Source of the DNA: Pisaster brevispinus
Lineage: Eukaryota > Echinodermata > Asteroidea > Forcipulatida > Asteriidae
Length of the DNA stretch: 64,000 nucleotides
Direction of reading: 5' to 3'
Assembly (NCBI GenBank): GCA_023634235.1
Contig: JAMKCF010000014.1
Span: 620,001 to 684,000, forward strand
Position numbers and translations under genes: made by a program. The notes beneath the pieces are model-generated. The model did no database searches, had not been told where the DNA came from, and worked only from the letters and a program-made list of their open reading frames with translations. Each line of letters starts with the position of its first letter. The first letter of the stretch is position 1. Positions 51,701-62,500 of this stretch are shown in pieces.

Positions 51701-54700
51701 GGGGGTGTGTAACTTCATCATGGGGGTAGAGGGTTGAGGGTTTGGCAGGCTATGTCAAGACCGTACCCTACTCACACTGAGTCCCCATGAGTGTCTGGAA
51801 GATCTATCTCTTGAACAGTGAGTCTAAAGAAGTGGGCGTTACTTCATCATGGGGCGGGGTGAGGGTATTGGAGGGTCAAGATCATAACCTACTCACACTG
51901 AGTTCACATGAGTGTCTGGAAGATCTATCTCTTGAACAGTGAGTCTAAAGAAGCGGGGTGTGTAACTTCATCATGGGGGTAGAGGGTTGAGGGTTTGGCA
52001 GGGTATGTCAAGACCGTACCCTACTCACACTGAGTCCCCATGAGTGTCTGGAAGATCTATCTCTTGAACAGTGAGTCTAAAGAAGGGGGGTGTGTAACTT
52101 CATCATGGGGGTAGAGGGTTGAGGGTTTGGCAGGGTATGTCAAGATCATAACCTACTCACACTGAGTTCACATGAGTGTCTGGAAGATCTATCTCTTGAA
52201 CAGTGAGTCTAAAGAAGGGGGCGTTACTTCATCATGGAGGGGGGTGAGGGTATTGGAGGGTCAAGATCATAACCTACTCACACTGAGTTCACATGAGTGT
52301 CTGGAAGATCTATCTCTTGAATAGTGAGTCTAAAGAAGGGGGCGTTACTTCATCATGGAGGGGGTGAAGGTATTGGAGGGTCAAGATCATAACCTACTCA
52401 CTGAGTTCACATGAGTGTCTGGAAGATCTATCTCTTGAACAGTGAGTCTAAGAAGGGGGCGTTTCTTCATCATGGAGGGGGGTGAGGGTATTGGAGGGTC
52501 AAGATCATAACCTACTCACACTGAGTTCACATGAGTGTCTGGAAGATCTATCTCTTGAACAGTGAGTCTAAAGAAGTGGGCGTTTCTTCATCATGGGGCG
52601 GGGTGAGGGTATTGGAGGGTCAAGATCATAACCTACTCACACTGAGTTCACATGAGTGTCTGGAAGATCTATCTCTTGAACATTGAGTCTAAGAAGGGGG
52701 CGTTTCTTCATCATGGAGGGGGGTATGGCAGGGTTAGTCAAGACTCTAATCTACTCATACCAAGCCCTCATGAGTACCAGGGAGATCTTTGTGTCTCAGT
52801 CTTGAATTCGACAGCATCTTTCAGTCTAAATTCAAATTTGTTGTGATAAACCTCATGTTTCCTATAGCCTTCTTCAAGGTTGTGTAGCAATGGAGTCTTA
52901 CCACTCTGTTCTCTTCTCTTATTTCAGTTCCGAGACAGAAGGTGAAATAGCGACAGTTCCGCTGACAAAAGTAAGTATTGATGGACAAGAGGTTTTACAC
53001 CACAATGGACATTAAGTGTGATGGAGATTGAGTGAAATGGGGATTAAATTGAAATGGAGATAAAGTGAGATGGAGATCACAGTGAAATGCAGATTAAGTG
53101 AGATGGAGATTACAGTGAAATGCAGATTAAGTGAGATGGAGATTACAGTGAAATGCAGATTAAGTGAGATGGAGATTACAGTGAAATGCAGATTAAGTGA
53201 GATGGAGATTACAGTGAAATGCAGATTAAGTGAGATGGAGTTTTACAGTGAAATGGAGATGAAGTGAGATGGAATTTAAGTGCGATGTGGACTAATTAAG
53301 ATGGATATTAAAATGAAATGTAGGTTTAGTGAGATAGAGATTAATTGAGATGGGGAATAAGTGGGATTATTTTTCTACACCATGTTGTAACCTTTTTTTC
53401 CACAACAAAGTGATAGCACTTCAGGGTTGTTTGAGTGAGCCACACACACAGTTTATCGCTGAAAGTCTAAAATTGTGATCTTTTTTCATTTTCAGATTTT
53501 GCAGACGGATTATCCTCAGTACTCTTGGGTTGCTGTTCTGATCCAACTCTTCATCACAATCAGTATAACAGTGTCCTACCTGACAGTAGGATCAGCTCTC
53601 ATGCATTCCTGTACGTCACCTTATTATGGGCCAATCACCGTGATTCGTAGACTTGTTGCCCCACAACAAGCAGAAAGTATTTGCAAACAGTACTGATAAA
53701 TATTCATATAAATGTCTGCAATGTACAAACAGATTAAAAGTCAAGTCAATCAAAAAAATTTTTGAGAGAAAAAAAACCTACAAATTAATTGTTACATGCA
53801 ACAAAATCGTACACCATTCAGTAACTCAAAACCCAAACTGTTGGACTCTGTTACGGTGGTATGCTTGGTTCCATGTAAAGCATAATCAGTTTACTAGTGC
53901 AGTCCTCAGTCCAACAGAATCAAACAAGTTGTATTTTGAAGGGTTGGGGATTGTTAGTATTTTGATTCACAAAATACTGAAATGTTTCAATTTTACTTTG
54001 TTTTAGTCTTAGGTTGGTTAGATGCTCAGATGGCATGGGATCAAATCGATCGTCATGTCAACAATCCAGCAAGGAACTACAGCTTCTTATGTACGCAGAG
54101 GTCAGTCATCTTCTTACCATCTTCAGCTTTCTGAAACTCATCTATTTTTCAGTTGCAACTCGGATAGAATCTTTGAAGCATTTTGTCTGAAGGGAAACTA
54201 ACTTTTGACTTAATACAATCAATATTCTTTTCTGTCTTCTTATAGATATTGTCGGCCATTTTTATGTCTGGCTGTATTTTCGTTAGTCTTCATTATTGCT
54301 ATGCTTGATCCAAAGGTAAGTACAACGGAAAGATTTGAGACTGCCGAAGTACAACGGAAAGATTTGAGACTGCCGAAGTTTGAGACTGCCGAAGTTTGAG
54401 GAAAAGTATATTTATTCTAATTCCTGAGTTGTAAATAAACACAGCACATAACAACCCTGTGGAAAATATGGGTCGATGCTTTTCCAAATGTTGACATTTT
54501 ACAGAAACTCTTTGTTTTAATGAAACCATCTGTAATTTGCCTTATAAGGGGCAACATTTCCTTGAATAAAAGGAGGAAGTAAAAATACATTTCTAAGCAG
54601 CCAAGAAATTTCAAACTTTTCAACCAGAGTTGCAATTTTAAAAATGCTTTTTGTTTTGATTGTCCTATGATCTCAGGGGTTTGTGACGATGTTGGACAAG

Positions 54701-55361
54701 ATTGCGTCTCTTCTCCTGAACACCGAGGCGGGCTTGTTCATCTTCTTAATGATCAGAAACAGTCGAGCAGAAAAATACAGGTTGGTATTCAAAGACGTCT
54801 GAGCTTGTGACGTCATACGCATGGAGTTAATTTCTAGTAGATGTTTTGGCCAATAATTAATACCAATCATCAAGATAATTATTTTTGCACTAAAATATGC
54901 AAGCTATTTTTATACCGACTCATACTTTTTTGACTCAATACGTCCTCGCCTTATTTGATGAATCAATCGACTAGATGCATTGGAGTGAACCACAGACCAT
55001 GCATGCAGGAATTAAATTGCAAATTGACTCAGGTCAGTACCTTAACTTTCTATAAGGCTTACATACTGAAGCTTGTCTTTTATTGAGTTTCTTTCAGCAA
55101 TTTGGTCATCCTTTTTTTAACGAGTCCATACCTGACTGAAGCTTGTCTTTTATTGAGTTTCTTTCAGCAATTTGGTCATCCATTTCCCAACGAGTCCATA
55201 CCTGAGTTACGCTTGTCTTTTATTGATTTTCTTTCAGCAATCTGGTGATACCTTTTCCAACGAGTCCATACCTGCATCCGTTGCTGTTCCTCATGGCCGC
55301 ATACTTCATATTTGCAGTTGTCTACGATATTGTGGTGTCGCTCATTGAAATATTAAGTTGA
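36494..55361 (+). CDS. AAAP/APC-like multi-pass membrane transporter, complete
   Basis: Eighteen coding exons: 36494-36773, 40047-40088, 42000-42073, 43064-43132, 43949-44021, 44323-44461, 45319-45384, 45941-46064, 46503-46602, 46838-46896, 47204-47268, 47617-47772, 52928-52970, 53496-53610, 54007-54100, 54246-54315, 54677-54780, 55238-55361. They total 1797 nt, exactly 599 codons with TGA (598 aa), with every junction GT-AG and in frame. The N-terminus (about 85 aa) is acidic then Gly/Ser/Asp-rich and likely cytosolic. The first helix contains GTGILGLP at 103-110, the substrate/Na-site-like motif of the AAAP (SLC32/36/38-type) fold. About ten further hydrophobic helices follow, and a loop at 373-430 has Cys378, Cys408 and sequon Asn389. 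A permease-like role is inferred from motif and topology; substrate and named orthologue are not recognised. An upstream GTG at 36491 is not used as start; ATG 36494 is. Intron 12 and the last intron contain splice-site-bearing tandem duplications. Confidence 0.9.
36831..37889. mobile_element. Non-autonomous TIR element in intron 1
   Basis: Perfect 25-bp inverted termini: left 36832 cagtcatttgaccagttcgg (continuing gatca) and its reverse complement ending at 37888. The CAGT...ACTG ends with TA on the right flank (CA on the left) suggest a Tc1/mariner-like target. Three more copies of the tgatcccgaactggtca core lie inside (37017 reversed and variant, 37463, 37846). The 1.06-kb interior has no transposase. 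It begins about 58 bp after the exon 1 donor. Confidence 0.7.
38036..38260. repeat. Cluster of palindromic tggtttataaacca motifs
   Basis: At least six close variants of (catgg)tttataaaccatga appear in both orientations within 220 bp of intron 1. The motif is self-complementary, so neighbouring copies could pair. Not recognised. Confidence 0.6.
39707..39772. repeat. 22-bp tandem repeat, three copies
   Basis: The unit caagacaaggggcaacagag plus two bases is repeated three times in intron 1, with only the last two or three positions varying. Confidence 0.9.
40258..40330 (-). mobile_element. SINE family A tail fragment (antisense)
   Basis: Contains ataatttggggttgaacaaa, the reverse complement of the family A tail, without the tRNA-like head. 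A 5'-truncated insertion in intron 2. Confidence 0.55.
40410..40625. repeat. Tandem duplication, about 99-bp unit
   Basis: Two copies beginning acaagtaggttggactgttt and ending 'gccagctagtg'-like sequence (gccaagctagtgt / gccaggctagtgt), offset by 99 bp with indels. Confidence 0.75.
41105..41345 (+). mobile_element. 5'-truncated non-LTR retrotransposon 3' end
   Basis: Translation gives YGERAFSVAAPTCWNKLPLH and then ISSFKSQLKTHLFRQC with a stop, the canonical C-terminus of a LINE ORF2 protein. A short 3' UTR (agcgctatacaaatg) and an (ATT)n tail follow. The reverse-transcriptase domain is absent (5' truncation). It lies in intron 2 in sense orientation and is less decayed than the copy at 11860. 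Confidence 0.88.
42415..42480 (+). repeat. Dispersed repeat fragment (gctgattgcaagctgctta family)
   Basis: Shares gctgattgcaagctgcttat and caaccaaaatg with 6395-6550. Located in intron 3 of the permease-like gene. Confidence 0.45.
45575..45733 (+). mobile_element. tRNA-derived SINE, family A, intron 7
   Basis: Head gagaccgccaacattagggc, A-box tagctcagttggtagagc, B-box gcaggctcaaatccc and tail tttgttcaacccaaaattat, plus the shared extension ending 'ttttggtttatta'. Intact over its whole length and parallel to the copy at 9167. Confidence 0.85.
46183..46317. mobile_element. Foldback MITE with TAA target duplication, intron 8
   Basis: Two 55-bp arms, GGCCGTGTC...GCGTCTGC (46186-46240) and its near-perfect reverse complement (46260-46314), around a loop of about 20 bp. 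Only a few mismatches separate the arms. TAA flanks both ends in direct orientation, consistent with the three-base target duplication of PIF/Harbinger-type elements. G+C is far above the intron around it. No coding capacity. Confidence 0.85.
47335..47420 (-). repeat. Dispersed repeat, GAGGGCGCTG family, copy 4 (reversed)
   Basis: Contains tatgacatcacaaggtcaaa and cagcgccctcactg, the reversed family core. In intron 11. Confidence 0.6.
47617..47772 (+). CDS. Exon 12 of permease-like gene (founder of the tandem array)
   Basis: Acceptor tttgtttag/GTG and donor GAACA/gtgagt. It encodes the end of a helix (WCWAVLDIV) and an extracytosolic-type loop with CEVV, sequon NSS and PHECLEDLSLE. Its last ~55 bp plus donor are the first unit of the 39-copy array that follows. 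If the first donor is skipped, the frame ends one codon later (LEQ, stop), giving a 416-residue product. Confidence 0.92.
47741..52741 (+). repeat. Tandem array of exon-end-plus-splice-donor units
   Basis: Thirty-nine copies were counted by their catgagtgtctggaagatct / tatgag anchor (first at 47741, last at 52651), with units of 132 bp and shorter forms of 121-128 bp. Each repeats exon 12's last ~40 coding bases, the donor GAACA/GTGAGT and about 90 bp of intron. A 387-bp trimer (132+132+123) is repeated three times around 49692-50466, followed by ten consecutive 132-bp units that are essentially identical. Edge copies (51907-52651) are diverged; the last has lost GT (gaacattgag). Confidence 0.97.
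52928..52970 (+). CDS. Exon 13 of permease-like gene
   Basis: A 43-nt exon with a strong acceptor (ttctcttatttcag/TTC) and donor AAAA/gtaagt. Joined to the exon 12 donor it reads SLE-HSETEGEIATVPLTK and keeps the frame into exon 14. Confidence 0.85.
53067..53245 (+). repeat. 33-bp minisatellite in intron 13
   Basis: Five copies of a 33-bp unit (gagatggagattacagtgaa plus atgcagattaagt) with degenerate flanking units from about 53015 to 53370. The unit length is a multiple of three and the array stays open in one frame, but splice context places it inside the intron. Confidence 0.93.
54318..54400. repeat. Short tandem duplication next to exon 16 donor
   Basis: The segment gtacaacggaaagatttgag plus actgccgaa is duplicated, and its second half a third time, beginning three bases after the donor. 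The donor itself is not duplicated. Confidence 0.85.
55070..55270 (+). repeat. Triplicated splice acceptor plus start of last exon
   Basis: Three tandem units of 70 bp contain gcttgtcttttattgagttt, ctttcag and the exon start CAAT(T/C)TGGT. Candidate exon starts are 55098, 55168 and 55238. Only the third leads to the conserved-looking helix and TGA at 55361. Use of the first or second adds 140 or 70 nt and shifts the frame to alternative C-termini. Confidence 0.93.
55238..55361 (+). CDS. Last coding exon of permease-like gene
   Basis: Acceptor gattttctttcag/CAA; encodes SNLVIPFPTSPYLHP followed by a final hydrophobic helix (LLFLMAAYFIFAVVYDIVV) and TGA. A possible AATAAA lies at 55432-55437. 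Confidence 0.88.
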
Positions 55362-56522
55362 GCTATGAGTACTAATGAATATTCAGGTATGTATCATGAA
55401 TATTCAGGTAACAAGTGAAAATCAGTTGGCAAATAAACCACTTTGTGAAGAGATTTTGCAAATCTATGCTCGACACCCCTCCCCAACACAGCTCAGTGGT
55501 ACATACAGTGGTGGACACTCCTTTGCTCTGTGCACTAAAGAAAAAAGACTTTCTAACAGCAGTGAAAACACTATGTGGACGTGTGTGAGTCCGCATACAT
55601 GTTCTGTTTCAAATCCCTACATTGGTTGGACCTCTTTTGTTGTCAAGTCCACACTTGGGATGAAATGCTTGCCCACCTTCACATCCATTATGGATAAAAA
55701 CGCTCAGTTAACGGTAGTATACAGGATTGGTAGAGCTGACATGATAGTCGCAGACAGTGTTCATAATTGATCAAACCTGTAAAAGATTGCGCTTAATCCA
55801 TTGCGTGAGTAATGACAAAATAGTGAAAAACAATGCACAATGTTCATAATGTGAACACAATGCCCTTAATCTGGATTGTCTTCATGCGCTTTCAGATCGG
55901 TTTTCTCAAATATGACTTAATTTCAGAGGGAAATATTTGACAGAAAAAAGGGTTCTAGTATGAACTTAATCTGTAAGCTTTCCGACTCAAATTAAACAAT
56001 GTTGATTTCTGTCCTTATCAATCCTGTAAAATACCTGTAAGCTGAGTTGAAGATAAACATCCATCGTAATGTGTGTATATATTTGATGGAACACATTAGC
56101 AGTTGAATTGTTGTCGTCCATTTACACTATTGGGGTTAACTATGGGGTTCATATGTTAATTTATGCTGTAATGAATAATCATGACCACTCAATGTCATTT
56201 GCATAAAGCGATGCTCAAGTCTTCTTCCTCCACTCAGTATCTTCCGTCTTATGTGTCATCAAAGGTCAGTATTTTTCTCATGGATATTAATAGAATATTC
56301 TAGTGAATAATGAATATGTATAGAGTTGACCTTGAAATGGCAAAACTGGTGGTAATGTTTGATAACTTTAAAACCTTTTTTTGAAATGTTGTTTTGAAAT
56401 AATTTATTTGTTTTTATCATAAAACCTAAAGAATTATAGAAACAAATTAAAGAATATGTTTTATATGAGGCATGGCATAAGAAGTGCCTCCTACGACATT
56501 TGACCTACATTGAATGAAAAAC
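55362..56522. other. 3' UTR / flank of permease-like gene
   Basis: No coding feature is supported. The 131-codon open frame at 55375-55770 has no recognisable domain and follows the gene's stop directly, so it is probably 3' UTR. Confidence 0.5.
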
Positions 56523-59500
56523 TCAAGGCTTACCTCTTGAAATCCTTTGCATTTAAGGGAAAAATTTGATAAAAATGCAAGGCTTACCCCTTTTGATTTT
56601 TTCAAATTTTAGAGCAAATTTTGACAAAAATGCAAGGCTTACCCCTTGTGATTTTTTCCAATTTTAGAGCAAAATTTGACAAAAATGCAAGGCTTACCCC
56701 TTGTGATTTTTTTCAAATTTAGAGCAAAACTTTGACAAAAATGCAAGGCTTACCCCTTGTGATTTTTTCCAATTTTAGAGCAAAATTTGATAAAAATGTA
56801 AGGCTTACCCCTTGTGATTTTTTCAAATTTTAGAGCAAATTTTGACAAAAATGCAAGGCTTACCCGGTGTGAATATTTCAAATTTTAGAGCAAATTTGAT
56901 AAAAATGCAAGGCTTACCCCTTGTGATTTTTTCCAATTTTAGAGCAAAATTTGATAAAAATTAAGGCTTACCCCTTGTGATTTTTTCTAATTTTAGAGCA
57001 AAATTTGACAAAAATGCAAGGCTTACCCCTTGTGATTTTTTCCAATTTTAGAGCAAATTTTGACAAAAATGCAAGGCTTACCCGGTGTGAATATTCCAAT
57101 TTTAGAGCAAATTTGATAAAAATGCAAGGCTTACCCCTTGTGATTTTTTCCAATTTTAGAGCAAAATTTTGACAAAAATGCAAGGCTTACCCCTTGTGAT
57201 TTTTTCCAATTTTAGAGCAAAATTTGATAAAAATGTAAGGCTTACCCCTTGTGATTTTTTTCAATTTTAGAGCAAATTTTGACAAAAATGCAAGGCTTAA
57301 CCCTTGTGATTTTTTCCAATTTTAGAGCAAAATTTGATAAAAATGCAAGGCTTACCCCTTGTGAATGTTTCAAATTTTAGAGCAAAATTTGATAAAAATG
57401 TAAGGCTTACCCCTTGTGATGTTTCCATTTTTAGAGCAAAATTTTGACAAAAATGCAAGGCTTACCCCTTGTGATTTTTTCCAATTTTAGAGCAAAATTT
57501 TGACAAAAATGCAAGGCTTACCCCTTGTGATTTTTTCCAATTTTAGAGCAAAATTTTGACAAAAATGCAAGGCTTACCCCTTGTGATTTTTTCCAATTTT
57601 AGAGCAAATTTTGACAAAAATGCAAGGCTTACCCCTTGTGATTTTTTCCAATTTTAGAGCAAAATTTTGACAAAAATGCAAGGCTTACCCCTTGTGATTT
57701 TTTCCAATTTTAGAGCAAAATTTGATAAAAATGCAAGGCTTACCCCTTGTGATTTTTTCCAATTTTAGCAAAATTTGATAAAAATGTAAGGCTTACCCCT
57801 TGTGATTTTTTCCAATTTAGAGCAAAATTTTGACAAAAATGCAAGGCTTACCCCTTGTGATTTTTTCCAATTTTAGAGCAAATTTTGACAAAAATGCAAG
57901 GCTTACCCCTTGTGATTTTTTCCAATTTTAGAGCAAAATTTGATAATATAAAGGCTTACCCCTTGTGATTTTTTCAAATTTTAGAGCAAAATTTGATAAA
58001 AAATGCAAGGCTTACCCCTTGTGATTTTTTCCAATTTTAGAGCAAAATTTGATAAAAATGCAAGGCTTACCCCTTGTGATTTTTTCCAATTTTAGAGCAA
58101 ATTTTGACAAAAATGCAAGGCTTACCCCTTGTGATTTTTTCCAATTTTAGAGCAAAATTTGATAAAAATGCAAGGCTTTTTACCCCTTGTGATTTTTTCA
58201 AATTTTAGAGCAAAATTTGATAAAAAGGTAAGGCTTACCCCTTGTGATTTTTTCCAATTTTAGAGCAAAATTTGATAAAAATGCAAGGCTTACCCCTTGT
58301 GATTTTTTCAAATTTTAGAGCAAAATTTGATAAAAAGGTAAGGCTTACCCCTTGTGATTTTTTCCAATTTTAGAGCAAAATTTGATAAAAATGCAAGGCT
58401 TACCCCTTGTGATTTTTTCAAATTTTAGAGCAAAATTTGATAAAAAGGTAAGGCTTACCCCTTGTGATTTTTTCCAATTTTAGAGCAAAACTTTGACAAA
58501 AATGCAAGGCTTACCCCTTGTGATTTTTTCAAATTTTAGAGCAAAATTTGATAAAAATGTAAGGCTTACCCCTTGTGATTTTTTCCAATTTTAGAGCAAA
58601 ATGTGACAAAAATGCAAGGCTTACCCCTTGTGATTTTTTCCAATTTAAGAGCAAATTTTGACAAAAATGCAAGGCTTACCCCTTGTGATTTTTTCCAATT
58701 TTAGACCAAAATTTGATAAAAATGTAAGGTTTTACCCCTTGTGATTTTTTCCAATTTTAGAGCAAATTTTGACAAAAATGCAAGGCTTACCCCTTGTGTT
58801 TTTTTCCAATTTTACAGCAAAATTTGATAAAAATGCAAGGCTTACCCCTTGTGATTTTTTCCAATTTTAGACCAAAATTTGATAAAAATGTAAGGTTTTA
58901 CCCCTTGTGATTTTTTCCAATTTTAGAGCAAATTTTGACAAAAATGCAAGGCTTACCCCTTGTGATTTTTTCCAATTTTACAGCAAAATTTGATAAAAAT
59001 GCAAGGCTTACCCCTTGTGATTTTTTCCAATTTTAGAGCAAAATTTTGACAAAAATGCAAGGCTTACCCCTTGTGATTTTTTCCAATTTTAGAGCAAAAT
59101 TTGATAAAAATGTAAGGCTTACCCCTTGTGATTTTTTCCAATTTAGAGCAAAATTTTGACAAAAATGCAAGGCTTACCCCTTGTGATTTTTTTCCAATTT
59201 TAGACCAAAATTTGATAAAAATGTAAGGTTTTACCCCTTGTGATTTTTTCCAATTTTAGAGCAAAATGTGATAAAAATGCAAGGCTTACCCCTTGTGATT
59301 TTTTCCAATTTTAGAGCAAAATTTGATAAAAATGCAAGGCTTACCCCTTGTGATTTTTTCCAATTTTAGAGCAAAATTTGATAAAAATGTAAGGCTTACC
59401 CCTTGTGATTTTTTCCAATTTTAGAGCAAAATTTAATAAAAATGTAAGGCTTACCCCTTGTGATTTTTTTCCAATTTTAGAGCAAAATGTGATAAAAATG

Positions 59501-62500
59501 CAAGGCTTACCCCTTGTGATTTTTTCCAATTTTAGAGCAAAATTTTTACAAAAATGCAAGGCTTACCCCTTGTGATTTTTTTCCAATTTTAGACCAAAAT
59601 TTGATAAAAATGTAAGGTTTTACCCCTTGTGATTTTTTCCAATTTTAGAGCAAAATGTGATAAAAATGCAAGGCTTACCCCTTGTGATTTTTTCCAATTT
59701 TAGAGCAAAATTTGATAAAAATGCAAGGCTTACCCCTTGTGATTTTTTCCAATTTTAGAGCAAAATTTGATAAAAATGTAAGGCTTACCCCTTGTGATTT
59801 TTTTCCAATTTTAGAGCAAAATGTGATAAAAATGCAAGGCTTACCCCTTGTGATTTTTTCCAATTTTAGAGCAAAATTTGATAAAAATGCAAGGCTTACC
59901 CCTTGTGATTTTTTCCAATTTTAGAGCAAAATTTGATAAAAATGTAAGGCTTACCCCTTGTGATTTTTTCCAATTTTAGAGCAAAATTTGATAAAAATGC
60001 AAGGCTTACCTCTTGTGATTTTTTCCAATTTTAGAGCAAAATTTTGACAAAAATGCAAGGCTTACCCCTTGTGATTTTTTCCAATTTTAGAGCAAAATTT
60101 TGACAAAAATGCAAGGCTTACCCCTTGTGATTTTTTCCAATTTTAGAGCAAAATTTGATAAAAATGTAAGGCTTACCCCTTGTGATTTTTTCCAATTTAG
60201 AGCAAAATTTTGACAAAAATGCAAGGCTTACCCCTTGTGATTTTTTCTAATTTTAGAGCAAAATTTGATAAAAATGCAAGGCTTACCCCTTGTGATTTTT
60301 TCCAATTTAAGAGCAAATTTTGACAAAAATGCAAGGCTTACCCCTTGTGATTTTTCCAATTTTAGAGCAAAATTTGATAAAAATGCAAGGCTTACCCCTT
60401 GTGATTTTTTCCAATTTTAGAGTAAAATTTGATAAAAATGTAAGGCTTACCCCTTGTGATTTTTTCCAATTTTAGAGCAAATTTTAATAAAAATGTAAGG
60501 CTTACCCCTTGTGATTTTTTTCCAATTTTAGAGCAAAATGTGATAAAAATGCAAGGCTTACCCCTTGTGATTTTTTCCAATTTTAGAGCAAAATTTGATA
60601 AAAATGCAAGGCTTACCCCTTGTGATTTTTTCCAATTTTAGAGTAAAATTTGATAAAAATGTAAGGCTTACCCCTTGTGATTTTTTCCAATTTTAGAGCA
60701 AATTTTAATAAAAATGTAAGGCTTACCCCTTGTGATTTTTTTCCAATTTTAGAGCAAAATGTGATAAAAATGCAAGGCTTACCCCTTGTGATTTTTTCAA
60801 ATTTTAGAGCAAAATTTGATAAAAATGCAAGGCTTACCCCTTGTGATTTTTTCCAATTTTAGAGCAAAATTTTGACAAAAATGCAAGGCTTACCCCTTGT
60901 GATTTTTTTCCAATTTTAGACCAAAATTTGATAAAAATGTAAGGTTTTACCCCTTGTGATTTTTTCCAATTTTAGAGCAAAATGTGATAAAAATGCAAGG
61001 CTTACCCCTTGTGATTTTTTCCAATTTTAGAGCAAAATTTGATAAAAATGCAAGGCTTACCCCTTGTGATTTTTTCCAATTTTAGAGCAAAATTTGATAA
61101 AAATGTAAGGCTTACCCCTTGTGATTTTTTTCCAATTTTAGAGCAAAATGTGATAAAAATGCAAGGCTTACCCCTTGTGATTTTTTCCAATTTTAGAGCA
61201 AAATTTGATAAAAATGCAAGGCTTACCCCTTGTGATTTTTTCCAATTTTAGAGCAAAATTTTGACAAAAATGCAAGGCTTACCCCTTGTGATTTTTTCCA
61301 ATTTTAGAGCAAAATTTGATAAAAATGTAAGGCTTACCCCTTGTGATTTTTTCCAATTTTAGAGCAAAATTTGATAAAAATGTAAGGCTTACCCCTTGTG
61401 ATTTTTTCCAATTTTAGAGCAAAATTTGATAAAAATGCAAGGCTTACCTCTTGTGATTTTTTCCAATTTTAGAGCAAAATTTTGACAAAAATGCAAGGCT
61501 TACCCCTTGTGATTTTTTCCAATTTTAGAGCAAAATTTTGACAAAAATGCAAGGCTTACCCCTTGTGATTTTTTCCAATTTTAGAGCAAAATTTTGACAA
61601 AAATGCAAGGCTTACCCCTTGTGATTTTTTCCAATTTTAGAGCAAAATTTGATAAAAATGTAAGGCTTACCCCTTGTGATTTTTTCCAATTTTAGAGCAA
61701 AATTTGATAAAAATGTAAGGCTTACCCCTTGTGATTTTTTCCAATTTTAGAGCAAAATTTGATAAAAATGCAAGGCTTACCTCTTGTGATTTTTTCCAAT
61801 TTTAGAGCAAAATTTTGACAAAAATGCAAGGCTTACCCCTTGTGATTTTTTCAAATTTAGAGCAAAATTTTGACAAAAATGCAAGGCTTACCCCTTGTGA
61901 TTTTTTCCAATTTTAGGGCAAAATTTGATAAAAATGTAAGGCTTACCCCTTGTGATTTTTTCCAATTTTAGAGCAAATTTTGACAAAAATGCAAGGCTTA
62001 CCCCTTGTGATTTTTTCAAATTTTAGAGCAAAATTTGATAAAAATGTAAGGCTTACCCCTTGTGATTTTTTCCAATTTTAGAGCAAAATGTGACAAAAAT
62101 GCAAGGCTTACCCCTTGTGATTTTTTCCAATTTAAGAGCAAATTTTGACAAAAATGCAAGGCTTACCCCTTGTGATTTTTCCAATTTTAGAGCAAAATTT
62201 GATAAAAATGCAAGGCTTACCCCTTGTGATTTTTTCCAATTTTAGAGCAAAATTTGATAAAAATGCAAGGCTTACCTCTTGTGATTTTTTCCAATTTTAG
62301 AGCAAAATTTTGACAAAAATGCAAGGCTTACCCCTTGTGATTTTTTCAAATTTAGAGCAAAATTTTGACAAAAATGCAAGGCTTACCCCTTGTGATTTTT
62401 TCCAATTTTAGGGCAAAATTTGATAAAAATGTAAGGCTTACCCCTTGTGATTTTTTCCAATTTTAGAGCAAATTTTGACAAAAATGCAAGGCTTACCCCT

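Noticed and set aside
47741..52741. Protein tandem repeat encoded by the 132-bp units (44 codons)
   Set aside because: Each unit has an in-frame TGA within the donor (GAACAGTGA), and several units are 121-128 bp, so no continuous frame exists; it is intronic.
53070..53267. Coding repeat MEITVKCRLSE
   Set aside because: A 33-bp minisatellite lying between a good donor (52971) and a good acceptor (53495); it keeps a frame only because 33 is divisible by three.
55375..55770. Separate 131-codon gene
   Set aside because: Lies in the immediate 3' flank of the permease-like gene, with no domain, repeat or splice support; probably UTR.
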